The notes under the pieces: generated by a model | What the model saw: the letters and a program-made list of their open reading frames with translations, nothing else | Database searches by the model: none | Told to the model about the DNA's origin: nothing | In this document: positions 22,294 to 31,478 of the stretch, piece after piece | How positions within the stretch are numbered: position 1 is the stretch's first letter | Layout of the letters: every line of letters begins with the position of its first letter | Translations under genes and position numbers: made by a program | NCBI GenBank assembly: GCA_900544295.1 | Contig: UQUO01000005.1 | Span: 1-64,000 of the forward strand | Length of the DNA: 64,000 nt | DNA from: an uncultured Eubacteriales bacterium | GTDB lineage: Bacteria; Bacillota; Clostridia; Oscillospirales; Oscillospiraceae | Reading direction: 5' to 3'

Positions 22294-23625
22294 ATGAAAA
22301 AACTTTTGGCGCTGTTGCTTGTTCTTGCAATGACGTTTGGCCTGGCTGCATGCGGGCAGGAGAGCGCACAGCCGTCCGCCGCACCTTCCCAGAGTTCGGA
22401 CCCCGCAGCTGAGCAGACGGGAGACGCAGAACACGAGCCCGTAACGCTTAGGATTTACGTCAGATACTCCGATGACGACACAATACTTCCGTATGACTAC
22501 GCGGTAGAGTGCCTTAAGGAGGATATGCCCTGGGTCACGTTGGAGCTTGAGGCTATGCCCGCCGATGACAGCGTCAAGCTCAAGTCCATGGTTGCGACCG
22601 GCGACCTTCCGGACATTTTCTCCCTCCAGGGCTCTGACCTCATAGACTCCATGATACAGGCCGGAGCAGTCGCCGACCTCACGGAGGATATAGAGGCAAA
22701 CGGCTTCTTTGACAAGGTCCTGCCCGCCGCTTACAGCAAGCTGTATCACACTGACGGCAAGATCTACACTCTGCCTTACACCAGCACTGAGGTTGCCCTG
22801 CTCTTTGTGAACAAGACCATATTTGAGGAAAACAACGTTGCCATCCCGACCACCATTGACGAGTGGGTGGCGGCCGCCGAGACGCTTTCCGCGAACGGCG
22901 TCACCGTTCTGCCCATCTTCGGCAAGGAGCAGTGGATATGCAACACCTTCTATGACGCGCTTGTCACGCGTTATATCCCCGAGGGTCTGACCGGCCTCCA
23001 GGAGGGGACGACCAGCATCCGCGACGAGGGCTATCTCAAGGCCGCGCAGGATTTGAAGCGCCTTGCTGACGCCGGCGCTTTCCCCGCGGGCGTGACCACG
23101 CTCAACTATGAGCAGGCCACCAACATGTGGTACAACAACGAGGCTGCCATGTTCTTCAACGGCCAGTGGGAGATCACCACCTCCGATGCCTATCTCGGTG
23201 AAAGCGCTGACTGGATCCCCATCCCCGCCGCTACCGAGGAGGACATTGAGACTTCGCAGTATGCCTTCGTAGGCGGCACCGGCACGGCCGCGGGCCTGGG
23301 TGTCTCCGCATGGAGCGAGAACTACGACGTAGCCGTTGAAGTCGCCTGCTATCTGGCGGAGAAGTACGCCGAGTACAACTTCACTCAGCGCGGCGCCGCC
23401 ACGGTTGCCGTGCAGTGCGACAAGCCTGTTGAGGTCGAACCTCCTGCAATGATGTCCAAGCTGGGCGAGTGGATGCCCAAGATCACCAGCACCACCGTTC
23501 TCGCCGGCAGCGGCGGCAACATGGAGCTCTACACCGTGCTCGGAGAGGGCACGCAGAGCCTGCTTGCCGGGGTAATGACGCCGGAAGAGTTTATCGAGAG
23601 CATCGCTTTTGTGCTCGGTGAGTAA
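22294..23625 (+). CDS. ABC sugar transporter, solute-binding lipoprotein
   Basis: A family 1 extracellular solute-binding protein, 443 residues. A signal peptide ends in the lipobox GLAAC at residue 20, followed by an acidic, serine-rich linker and the two-lobed binding domain. It would be lipid-anchored outside the membrane and deliver an oligosaccharide or glycoside to the permeases encoded next. No ATPase is encoded here, as is common for CUT1 importers sharing one MsmK-like ATPase. Confidence 0.92.
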   Translation: MKKLLALLLVLAMTFGLAACGQESAQPSAAPSQSSDPAAEQTGDAEHEPVTLRIYVRYSDDDTILPYDYAVECLKEDMPWVTLELEAMPADDSVKLKSMVATGDLPDIFSLQGSDLIDSMIQAGAVADLTEDIEANGFFDKVLPAAYSKLYHTDGKIYTLPYTSTEVALLFVNKTIFEENNVAIPTTIDEWVAAAETLSANGVTVLPIFGKEQWICNTFYDALVTRYIPEGLTGLQEGTTSIRDEGYLKAAQDLKRLADAGAFPAGVTTLNYEQATNMWYNNEAAMFFNGQWEITTSDAYLGESADWIPIPAATEEDIETSQYAFVGGTGTAAGLGVSAWSENYDVAVEVACYLAEKYAEYNFTQRGAATVAVQCDKPVEVEPPAMMSKLGEWMPKITSTTVLAGSGGNMELYTVLGEGTQSLLAGVMTPEEFIESIAFVLGE

Positions 23626-23642
23626 AAATCAGGCGTTAGCAG

Positions 23643-23674
23643 CACAAGGAGAGGCCCGCGGGCCTCTCCTTGTG
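23643..23674 (+). promoter_or_regulatory. Perfect hairpin between binding protein and permease
   Basis: CACAAGGAGAGGCCCG (23643-23658) is followed without spacer by its exact complement (23659-23674), giving a very stable stem of up to 14 pairs after a minimal loop. No U-run follows, so it is unlikely to be a strong terminator. Its place after the binding-protein gene fits a 3' stabiliser or processing site that yields more binding protein than permease. Confidence 0.7.
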
Positions 23675-23700
23675 GGTAGGCAGAAAGGGGTGCCCATTCC

Positions 23701-24582
23701 ATGAAGAAGTATCTGGGGAACAAGCGCGTGATAATCTTCCTTATTGCGCCTACCATGATACTCATATCGGTGATGGTTCTGTATCCCATGCTTGTGCTAG
23801 TGGTGCACAGCTTTACTGAATGGGATGGATTGAATCCGGCGACCTTCAACGGTATAAGCAACTACATCAAGCTTTTCAAAGACCCAATATTCTACACAGG
23901 TCTCAAAAACGGCCTGATATTTGCAGGGCTTCAAGCCCTCATACAGATACCGCTTGCAACCCTGCTGGCATTTGCCGTCAAGCACTCTGGCCGTATTGAG
24001 AAAAAATTCTTCCGCATTTCCTACTATATTCCCGCCGTGCTCTCAATTACAGTCGTCTCTCAGCTCTGGCTGTCCATGTACAACGCCGACAACGGCCTTA
24101 TAAATAAACTCTTTGAGCTTCTTGGCATCTCGTACAGGCAGAATTGGCTCGGGGACGAACACTGGGCCATTGTTGCCATAACCATGGTAAATATCTGGCA
24201 GTTCACGGGTTATCAGTTTATTCTGCTGCTTTCTGCCGCGAATTCCATACCCGACCATTATTTCGAGGCGGCGAGGATCGACGGCTGTACCAAGGCCCAG
24301 GCGCACATCAAGATAACCATCCCGCTCATGCAGGAGACGTATAAATACTGCCTCATTATAGCAATAACCGGCGGCCTTAACGCCTTTGCCAGCATGAACA
24401 TAATGACTGGCGGCGGCCCCGGCACCTCTACGTATACGCTGACATACCTCATGTATCGGTCGGCGTTCAAGATCGGCAACTACGGCTACGGCTGCACATC
24501 GGCAGTCATGCTGGTCGTCCAGTGCCTGATCGTTTCGATCATCATAAACAGGCTTGTAGCGCGAGAGCGCATAGTTTACTGA
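23701..24582 (+). CDS. ABC sugar transporter, permease 1
   Basis: A CUT1-family inner-membrane permease (MalF-like), 293 residues with six hydrophobic helices. The cytoplasmic EAA loop (YFEAARIDGCTKAQAHIKITIPLM, shown in part) that docks the ATPase is intact. It is followed by the second permease after 16 bases. Confidence 0.92.
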   Translation: MKKYLGNKRVIIFLIAPTMILISVMVLYPMLVLVVHSFTEWDGLNPATFNGISNYIKLFKDPIFYTGLKNGLIFAGLQALIQIPLATLLAFAVKHSGRIEKKFFRISYYIPAVLSITVVSQLWLSMYNADNGLINKLFELLGISYRQNWLGDEHWAIVAITMVNIWQFTGYQFILLLSAANSIPDHYFEAARIDGCTKAQAHIKITIPLMQETYKYCLIIAITGGLNAFASMNIMTGGGPGTSTYTLTYLMYRSAFKIGNYGYGCTSAVMLVVQCLIVSIIINRLVARERIVY

Positions 24583-24598
24583 CAAGGGGCTGAGAGAT

Positions 24599-25441
24599 AT
24601 GAAACATCATAAAAGGCTATCTGTCGGCTCGCTGCTTTTCAAGGTCATTCTCTACGTCTACGCGGTCGTGAACCTGTATCCGCTCATTTGGATGCTGTTC
24701 TATTCCTTCAAGGACAACCTGGAGATATTCGCGACGAACCCCTTCGGCCCGCCTACAGTGCTGCACTACGAAAACTACGTCAAGGCATGGAATACCTTCA
24801 ACCTGCCGACATATTTCATGAACAGCGTAAAGGTGACTGTAGCAGTCATAGTATTCGTTGTCGTATTCGCCACTATGTTTGCGTATGCAACGGCTCGTAT
24901 GAGGTTCAAGGGCCAGGGCTTTCTGCGGATGCTGACGCTCATCGGGCTTTTCCTCCCGCTTCAGTGCATCATGATACCCATAGCCGTCCTCGTGCGCGAC
25001 CTGCACATAAACAACACGCTCTGGGCGGTCATAGTGCCGTATACAGCGTTTAACCTCTCATTTTCGATAATGGTGCTGTACGGCTATATGCGTAGCCTGC
25101 CGTTCGAGCTTGAGGAATCAGCCTGCATAGACGGGGCTTCGATACTCACGTGCTTTCTGCGCGTGATCGTTCCAAATGTCAAGTCGGCAATAGCAACTGT
25201 GTCGATATTTATTTTCATGAGCGTATGGAACGAGTATAACCTCGCCCTTATCCTGCTCACTCGCGAGGAGCTTAAGACCCTGCCGCTGGGCCTTCTGTTC
25301 TTCCAGGGCGAGTACACCACAGACTGGGGCGCCATGGGCGCGACAATGGTCATTGCCAGCATACCCACCGTGCTGGTGTACACGCTTTTCAGCTCGCAGG
25401 TAGAAAAGGCCATGACGGTATCCGGTGCGGTAAAGGGTTAA
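24599..25441 (+). CDS. ABC sugar transporter, permease 2
   Basis: A CUT1-family MalG-like permease, 280 residues, with six hydrophobic helices and an EAA loop (LEESACIDGASILTCFLRVI) docking an ATPase encoded elsewhere. It is cotranscribed with permease 1 and followed after 27 bases by the TIM-barrel gene. Confidence 0.92.
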   Translation: MKHHKRLSVGSLLFKVILYVYAVVNLYPLIWMLFYSFKDNLEIFATNPFGPPTVLHYENYVKAWNTFNLPTYFMNSVKVTVAVIVFVVVFATMFAYATARMRFKGQGFLRMLTLIGLFLPLQCIMIPIAVLVRDLHINNTLWAVIVPYTAFNLSFSIMVLYGYMRSLPFELEESACIDGASILTCFLRVIVPNVKSAIATVSIFIFMSVWNEYNLALILLTREELKTLPLGLLFFQGEYTTDWGAMGATMVIASIPTVLVYTLFSSQVEKAMTVSGAVKG

Positions 25442-25468
25442 ACCGTCGAGGTGTTAAGGAGGGTAAAT

Positions 25469-26455
25469 ATGCACAACAGCTTTGAATTCAAAGTCGGTTT
25501 TCAGCAATTTGCAAACAGATGCCCTGAGAGCCTGAAGCCCGGGCGTGAGTCCTTCGTGTGGTACATAGAGGAGTGCAAGCGCATGGGCGCGCACTCGCTC
25601 TCCATGATGCCCGTAGCCAGGATACCGGAGTCGGAAAAATACGACGCGGGATACCTGGAGTTCTCGGATATGGGCTACGTGCGGGAGATGGCCGCCCTTG
25701 CAAAGGAGGCGGACGTGCACTTTGTAGTGTATTGCATCCCGCTTATGAGCCTGGCCGGACTAAAGCATCCGGTGACCGGCCAAGTTGGCATGGAGCCCGC
25801 TGCGGCCAGGAAGTATCTTGACAAGATAATCGAGATCTGCGACATCTTCGGCGCTGACACCCTGGGCGGCGGTTATGGCAAGCTTGAGGTAAAGTACAGC
25901 CGCTATAACCGGGCCGTGAGCTACGATACAGTCAAGGCTTTCGTGAAAGCGAACCTGAAAGAGCTGGGCAGTGCGCTCGAAGGCACGAATATAATGATGG
26001 CCTACGAGAACCACTGCGATTTTACCGGCCGCGAGATAGCGCAGATCTTGGAGGAGACGGACCACCCCAACATAGGCGGAATGTTCGACATAGGAAACGG
26101 CGCGGTCATATGCTGCGACCCGATGGCGGACGTGGAGTATCTGGCGCCCTGGGCCGTAGCCGCGCATTTCAAGGACTTCAAGGTCGTTGACAACCCGGTT
26201 TTCGAGCACCTCTGGCAGGACATGCCCATGATATTCAAAGGCTGCTGCCTCGGTGAAGGGATAATTGATTTTGACGTAATAATGCGCGCCATCTGCGAGA
26301 AGGCAAAGCGCAAAAACGGGATGATACTCATGGCTGAGCCGGCGTTTATACTCCCGGAACAGCACTACAACTGCCTTGAAGAGATGCACGAGTTTGACAG
26401 GAAGTGCACGCGTCAGTTTGTGAGCTTCATGCAGGAGCTCGTTGAAAAGTATTGA
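25469..26455 (+). CDS. Sugar phosphate isomerase/epimerase-like TIM barrel protein
   Basis: A xylose-isomerase-like TIM barrel (AP endonuclease 2 family), 328 residues. Metal-ligand candidates are the glutamate in MAYENHCDF, the aspartate and asparagine in MFDIGNGAV, the histidine in AAHFKDF and a C-terminal glutamate in MAEPAF. Related proteins act as hydroxypyruvate, inosose or 3-keto-sugar isomerases/dehydratases. Here it is placed between an importer and three Gfo/Idh oxidoreductases, which suggests action on an oxidised sugar. The ATG at 25469 follows AAGGAGG. Confidence 0.85.
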   Translation: MHNSFEFKVGFQQFANRCPESLKPGRESFVWYIEECKRMGAHSLSMMPVARIPESEKYDAGYLEFSDMGYVREMAALAKEADVHFVVYCIPLMSLAGLKHPVTGQVGMEPAAARKYLDKIIEICDIFGADTLGGGYGKLEVKYSRYNRAVSYDTVKAFVKANLKELGSALEGTNIMMAYENHCDFTGREIAQILEETDHPNIGGMFDIGNGAVICCDPMADVEYLAPWAVAAHFKDFKVVDNPVFEHLWQDMPMIFKGCCLGEGIIDFDVIMRAICEKAKRKNGMILMAEPAFILPEQHYNCLEEMHEFDRKCTRQFVSFMQELVEKY

Positions 26456-26473
26456 GATTTGGAGGGCTGAAAA

Positions 26474-27625
26474 ATGAGGAAAATGGGTATCGGCGTCGCG
26501 GGATGCGGCTCAACAGGCATACAGTCAGTCTGCCAGCACACGGTGTTCCCAGACGAGTGCGAGCTGGTTTATACTGCGGCGGTAATGGACCCCGTGCCGG
26601 GCAGGGCGAAATACGTCGCTGAGAAATTCAGTGTTCCCAAATACTACGAGGACTACGATGAGCTGCTGGCCGACCCCGACGTGGAGCTCGTGACCCTGGC
26701 GTCGCCAATAGGCGTGCATTTTGAGCAGGGCATGAAGGCCATACGCGCAGGCAAGCACGTACATTTCAACAAGACCATGTGCCTTACCGCCGAAGAGGCT
26801 ACGGCTATGATAGATGAGGCGGCGAAATACGGCGTGAAGCTGGTATCGTCCCCCGGCCAGATGACTTCCCCCGCGCTCCGCCGCATGAGGAAAGCAATAC
26901 TCACCGGCGAGATCGGCATACCGAGCTGGACCATCGGCGGCTCGGAAGGCGTGCTTTATTGGCACTGCTGGCAGCCCAACCGCGACTTCGGCAACGGCAT
27001 GGAGAAAATAGACCCCACCTGGTACTTTAAGCAGCCGGCGGGCGGGCCTATCTGGGACTGCACCGTCTACGCCCTGCACGCCATGACCGGCATCTACGGT
27101 CCAGCCAAGCGAGTGACCGCATTCTCCGGCCAGCGGGTCAAGGAGTTCGAGTTTGACGGCCGCAAGATAGAGTCTGAGGTTGACGACTCCACGCAGATGA
27201 TACTGGACTTCGGCGACGCGTTTTACGGAGTGATATACACCTCGCTGAAGGGCGACTTCGGCAATTATAACGGTTTCGGCACCATTACCTTCGGCACCGA
27301 GGGCCGGATCATGGACGGAAAAATCGTGGGCAAAAACGGAGAAGTCCAGCTCTACGACCCGAGCAAAATGGATTTGAACTTTGTGCGCGCCAATATGGGG
27401 CTGCCTCACCTGAACGACCACCAGGTCACCCTGGGCGAATCGCATATCTTCGAGGACATAAACCAGCTCTCCGAGTGGGCGCAGGGCGGAAAGCCCGCAG
27501 CCGGCACGGCGGAGCACGCCAGGCACGTCATAGAGATAATAGGCGCGGCCTATGAATCGGCCAGAACAGGCAGGGCAGTGGAGCTCAAGACGGGCTTCGA
27601 GCCCATTCCGCTGGAAGAGCTGTAA
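26474..27625 (+). CDS. Gfo/Idh/MocA family oxidoreductase 1
   Basis: An NAD(P)-dependent sugar oxidoreductase-like protein, 383 residues. The N-terminal Rossmann motif GVAGCGSTG is clear. The usual EKP motif carrying the catalytic lysine is replaced by FNKTMCL, keeping the lysine but losing the flanking Glu and Pro. The C-terminal alpha/beta domain is complete. Of the three paralogues it is the most divergent from the classical signature and may have a different cofactor role or substrate. Confidence 0.87.
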   Translation: MRKMGIGVAGCGSTGIQSVCQHTVFPDECELVYTAAVMDPVPGRAKYVAEKFSVPKYYEDYDELLADPDVELVTLASPIGVHFEQGMKAIRAGKHVHFNKTMCLTAEEATAMIDEAAKYGVKLVSSPGQMTSPALRRMRKAILTGEIGIPSWTIGGSEGVLYWHCWQPNRDFGNGMEKIDPTWYFKQPAGGPIWDCTVYALHAMTGIYGPAKRVTAFSGQRVKEFEFDGRKIESEVDDSTQMILDFGDAFYGVIYTSLKGDFGNYNGFGTITFGTEGRIMDGKIVGKNGEVQLYDPSKMDLNFVRANMGLPHLNDHQVTLGESHIFEDINQLSEWAQGGKPAAGTAEHARHVIEIIGAAYESARTGRAVELKTGFEPIPLEEL

Positions 27626-27649
27626 AGAGGCGCCGGAGGGAGCAGGACA

Positions 27650-28681
27650 ATGATAAGAGTTATCCAAGTCGGCTATGGCTATTGGGGAGAGAGCTGGGTC
27701 CAGTACCTGCGGGACGACCCTAACTTTGAACTTGCGGCCCTGGTCGTCCGAACCGAGGAAACTCTGCAAAAAGCCAGAGTTAAGTGGAAACTGCCGAATT
27801 CAATCTGCTTTACGGACTATGACGAGGCGCTGAAACTGGACGCTGACCTTGTCATCATAGTCATGCCGCATTATGCTCACATCGAATTTGCGTGCAAGGC
27901 AGTGGAGGCGGGCAAGAACGTGCTCATAGAAAAGCCGCTTTGCGACGATATGGATGAGGCGAAGGAGTTCGCGAAGTGGATGCGCGGACGCAGTGAGCGC
28001 GTTTTTGTGAGCCATAACTACCGATATCGTGAGGAGCTTTGGCGCGTCCGCAGCGGAATAGAGAGCGGTGAGCTGGGGCAGCTTGAATTTGTGGAGCTGG
28101 ACTATCGCGCCGGAATGACCACAGACCCCAACGAACACATCTGGAATATCCAGGGCTGGAGAGGCAGGCAGGTCTGTATGCAGGTCTATGAGGTCTGTAT
28201 ACACCACTTTGATATGTTCCGTTTCCTGACGCGTTCAAACGCGAAGTCGGTCTATGCCCTGGGCTGGAATCCGGAATGGGCCGTGACCCGCGGGCCAGAG
28301 TCGCTTTTCATAGTTATCGAGTTTGAAAACGGCGTGAAAGTGCAGTTTTCAAGCCACATGAGCTCAGTGGGCGCTCCCACCGAGTTCCAGGGCGACTGGA
28401 AGATACAGTGCAGCCGCGGTCTTGTGAGCTGGAGCTCGGGCGTCGGGCTGAACATAGCCCCGGCGGCGGATAAGCCCGGCGAGCTGCCCGGTCCCGACAA
28501 GGTCGATTTCCCGGGCACTGACAGAAAGGGCGTGCTGCACGACCTTTACCTGGAGCTGTGCGGGGAGGGCGGGACAGACCTGCCCAGCCTGGAGGACAAC
28601 CTCAACAGTCTGGCCATAGCGGCCGCGGTTCTGCTTTCCGCCAAGGAAAAGCGCGTTGTTCAGCTCAGCGAGCTGCTTTGA
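27650..28681 (+). CDS. Gfo/Idh/MocA family oxidoreductase 2
   Basis: An NAD(P)-binding oxidoreductase, 343 residues, with a Rossmann motif (QVGYGYWGESW) and the classical catalytic EKP (VLIEKPLCDD). The active-site region contains VCIHHFDMFRFL, the expected D/H-containing helix. It is 24 bases after paralogue 1 and 9 bases before paralogue 3, in one operon. Confidence 0.9.
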   Translation: MIRVIQVGYGYWGESWVQYLRDDPNFELAALVVRTEETLQKARVKWKLPNSICFTDYDEALKLDADLVIIVMPHYAHIEFACKAVEAGKNVLIEKPLCDDMDEAKEFAKWMRGRSERVFVSHNYRYREELWRVRSGIESGELGQLEFVELDYRAGMTTDPNEHIWNIQGWRGRQVCMQVYEVCIHHFDMFRFLTRSNAKSVYALGWNPEWAVTRGPESLFIVIEFENGVKVQFSSHMSSVGAPTEFQGDWKIQCSRGLVSWSSGVGLNIAPAADKPGELPGPDKVDFPGTDRKGVLHDLYLELCGEGGTDLPSLEDNLNSLAIAAAVLLSAKEKRVVQLSELL

Positions 28682-28690
28682 GGTGCGTAA

Positions 28691-29749
28691 ATGAGAGTTG
28701 CGGTAATAGGTGCCGGTCTGGTGGCAAAGACCTTTCATGTCCCCGCTTTTCTGGCTTGCCCCGGGGTCGAGATAAGCGCAGTATACGACAGGCGTCTGGA
28801 AAAAGCGGAAGCCCTGGCAGCGCCGCTGGGCGCAAAGGCGTTTACAGATTACGGCGAGCTTTTGCGCTCCGGCGCGGCGGATGCCGTCACGATATGTACC
28901 CGCACGGATATGCACTGCTCCATGGCGGTGCAGGCCGCAAAGGCCGGCAAGCACATCTTCCTGGAAAAGCCCATGGCCACAAGCGCCGCAGAGGCCAAGG
29001 AGATATGCGAGGAAACTGAGCGCGCGGGCGTTACGTTCATGCTGGGGATGCTCAACCGGTTCAGGACGGAGAGCCTTATCCTGACCGAGCGCCGCGAGGC
29101 CGGGTTGATGGGCGATATTTACCACGCCGACGCACGCTGGATAAGGCGGCGCGGCATACCCTCAAACGGCTGGTTCGTGCAGAAGGCGCTGTCCGGTGGA
29201 GGAGCAGGCATAGACATAGGCGTCCACGCAATAGACACTGCCTGGTACCTCATGGGCAGTCCCGAACCTGTGGCGGTCAGCGCCGTAACGCACAGCCGCC
29301 TGGGGGATGCCGGAGCCCGCGGCCTGAGCAGCTGGGGAACGGAAGCGCCCGCAGGCAGGCCTATGGACGTGGAAGAGGCGGCGGCCGCTCTGATACGTTT
29401 TGAAAACGGCAAGAGCATGACCCTTACGGTCAGCTGGGCAATAAACGGCCCGGAGGAAGACTTCAATCTTAAAATATACGGCACCAGGGAGGGCGCAAGC
29501 TTAAATCCTTTCGTAATTTACGGCATGGAGCAGGGCTATTGCGCCGACATACAACCGAAGTTCGTGCGTGATGACGCGTGGAAAGAGGGCTTCAAAAACG
29601 AAATAGCGCACTTCGTACACTGCGTTGAGAGCGGGAAGCAGCCTGTGAGCTCGGCGCGCAGCTGCTACACTGTGCAGCGAATGATAGACGCTATTTATGA
29701 ATCCGCTTCCCGAGCTGAGGAAATACGTTTGGATCGAGGTGAGGTATAG
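28691..29749 (+). CDS. Gfo/Idh/MocA family oxidoreductase 3
   Basis: An NAD(P)-binding oxidoreductase, 352 residues. GAGLVAKTFHVPAF starts the Rossmann fold, IFLEKPMAT carries the EKP lysine and GIDIGVHAIDTAWYLMG carries the D-x(3)-H active-site helix. It most resembles the myo-inositol dehydrogenase/3-ketoglucose-forming branch in motif layout. Its TAG stop overlaps the GTG start of the next gene by one base. Confidence 0.9.
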   Translation: MRVAVIGAGLVAKTFHVPAFLACPGVEISAVYDRRLEKAEALAAPLGAKAFTDYGELLRSGAADAVTICTRTDMHCSMAVQAAKAGKHIFLEKPMATSAAEAKEICEETERAGVTFMLGMLNRFRTESLILTERREAGLMGDIYHADARWIRRRGIPSNGWFVQKALSGGGAGIDIGVHAIDTAWYLMGSPEPVAVSAVTHSRLGDAGARGLSSWGTEAPAGRPMDVEEAAAALIRFENGKSMTLTVSWAINGPEEDFNLKIYGTREGASLNPFVIYGMEQGYCADIQPKFVRDDAWKEGFKNEIAHFVHCVESGKQPVSSARSCYTVQRMIDAIYESASRAEEIRLDRGEV

Positions 29750-31428
29750 TGGAGCTTGACAGGCATTGGTGGAAGGAATGCGTTTTCTACCAGATATATC
29801 CACGCAGCTTCCAGGACTCGAACGGCGACGGTATAGGCGACCTGCGCGGAATAATAGACCGCGTGGATTACCTCGCAGACCTGGGAATAGGCGGTATCTG
29901 GCTGGGCCCGGTTTTTGAGTCCCCTGGAGACGACATGGGCTACGATATATCCGATTATCGCCGTATCCTGGACATCTTCGGCACCATGGAGGACTGGGAG
30001 GAGCTCAGAGACAAGCTGCACTCTCGCGGTATCAGGATACTTGTGGACCTCGTGGTGAACCACACCTCGGACGAGCACCCCTGGTTTGTAAGTGCCCGCA
30101 GCAGCCGTGACGACCCGAAGCACGACTATTATATCTGGAGAGAGGGCAGGGAAGGGAAGGAGCCCAACAATTGGGCGTCCTTTTTCACCCCTTCCGCGTG
30201 GGAGTATAACCCGCAGACGGACGAATACTACCTGCACCTCTTCTCCAAAAAGCAGCCGGACCTCAACTGGCATAACGAAGCCGTGCGCAAAGAGGTATAT
30301 GAAATGATGTCCTGGTGGCTTGACAAGGGCGCGGACGGCTTCAGGATGGACGTTATAAACCTGCTGTGCAAAACCGACGGCCTGCCGGATGCCTCCGGGC
30401 CGACGGACATGAACGGCTATGTTTTCCCGGTTGAGCACATGTGCGACGTTCCGCCCATACACGAGTACCTACAGGAGATGGCGGAGCAGGTATACGCGGA
30501 CAAGGACATCTTCACCGTAGGCGAGTGCATAGCGCTGAACACCGAAGAGGGGAAGAAGTATACTGCCGGAAAAAAGCGCGAATTGGACGCCGTGTTCTCC
30601 TTCGAGCACATAGACATGGACGGCCAGCCGCTTGGCAAGTGGTATTACAGGCCCTGGGAGCTGCCTGAGCTCAAGGAGCGCCTGACCCGCTGGCAGAGCG
30701 AACTGCACGACGGCTGGCTCGGCCTTTTCTGGTCCAATCAGGATCAGCCACGGGCGCTCTCGCGCTTCGGCACCACGGGCAAGTACAGAGAGCGCTGCGC
30801 AAAAATGCTGGCGATGGTCCTGCATACGCTGCGCGGTACTCCGTTCGTCTATCAGGGCGAGGAATTGGGCATGGTAAACGTCCCGTGGACCGACGTGAGC
30901 CAACTCCGGGACATCGAGAGCCGCACTTTTGCAGAAAACTGTCGCCGAACCGGGGCGGGCGAGGAGTTTATGTGGGATGCAATACACCGCAAGGCCCGTG
31001 ACAACGCCCGGACGCCCATGCCCTGGGACGGCAGCCCCAACGGTGGCTTCACCAGCGGAACGCCCTGGATAATGCTCAACCCGGACAACGACGAGATAAA
31101 CGTTGAAAAGGCTCTGGCAGACCCTGACTCCGTCCTGCACTTTTACCGTCGCATCATAGCAATGCGCAAGGAAAACCTCATCATGCCATACGGCGAAGTA
31201 GAGCTGATATGGCCGGAGGACAAGCAGGTCTTTGCGTATTTTAAGCGCTTGGAGGGAGAGACCTGGCTTGTCGCCGCTAATTTCAGCGAAAACGAAGTTG
31301 TTCGCAGCTTCCCAGAGGGCGCCGCAGCCCCGGAACTGATACTCACGAACGCGGAAGACTGCGAGTGGCAAAGCGAAGGCCGCCTGAAACTTGCGCCGTA
31401 TCAGGCCGTCATATTGCGCCTTTCATAG
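29749..31428 (+). CDS. Alpha-glucosidase, glycoside hydrolase family 13
   Basis: A cytoplasmic GH13 enzyme of the oligo-1,6-glucosidase/trehalose-6-P hydrolase group, 559 residues. Region I is DLVVNHTSDEHPWF, region II is GFRMDVINLL with the nucleophile Asp, and region III has the acid/base Glu in VGECIAL. Region IV, usually NHDQPR, reads NQDQPR near residue 331: the conserved His is replaced by Gln while the transition-state Asp is kept. It would cut an alpha-glucoside taken up by the ABC importer. The start is GTG, coupled to the preceding stop. Confidence 0.9.
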   Translation: MELDRHWWKECVFYQIYPRSFQDSNGDGIGDLRGIIDRVDYLADLGIGGIWLGPVFESPGDDMGYDISDYRRILDIFGTMEDWEELRDKLHSRGIRILVDLVVNHTSDEHPWFVSARSSRDDPKHDYYIWREGREGKEPNNWASFFTPSAWEYNPQTDEYYLHLFSKKQPDLNWHNEAVRKEVYEMMSWWLDKGADGFRMDVINLLCKTDGLPDASGPTDMNGYVFPVEHMCDVPPIHEYLQEMAEQVYADKDIFTVGECIALNTEEGKKYTAGKKRELDAVFSFEHIDMDGQPLGKWYYRPWELPELKERLTRWQSELHDGWLGLFWSNQDQPRALSRFGTTGKYRERCAKMLAMVLHTLRGTPFVYQGEELGMVNVPWTDVSQLRDIESRTFAENCRRTGAGEEFMWDAIHRKARDNARTPMPWDGSPNGGFTSGTPWIMLNPDNDEINVEKALADPDSVLHFYRRIIAMRKENLIMPYGEVELIWPEDKQVFAYFKRLEGETWLVAANFSENEVVRSFPEGAAAPELILTNAEDCEWQSEGRLKLAPYQAVILRLS

Positions 31429-31441
31429 AGAATCGCGCGGC

Positions 31442-31475
31442 AAAAAAAGCACGCCTCCCCGGCAGGGGAGGCGTG
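31442..31475 (-). terminator. Terminator of the CNNM/CorC gene
   Basis: An 11-bp perfect stem (CACGCCTCCCC with GGGGAGGCGTG, 31450-31475) is followed on the minus strand by a run of seven Ts. On the plus strand only TTGTCATT follows, so it is a weaker stop for the GH13 operon. Confidence 0.88.
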
Positions 31476-31478
31476 TTG

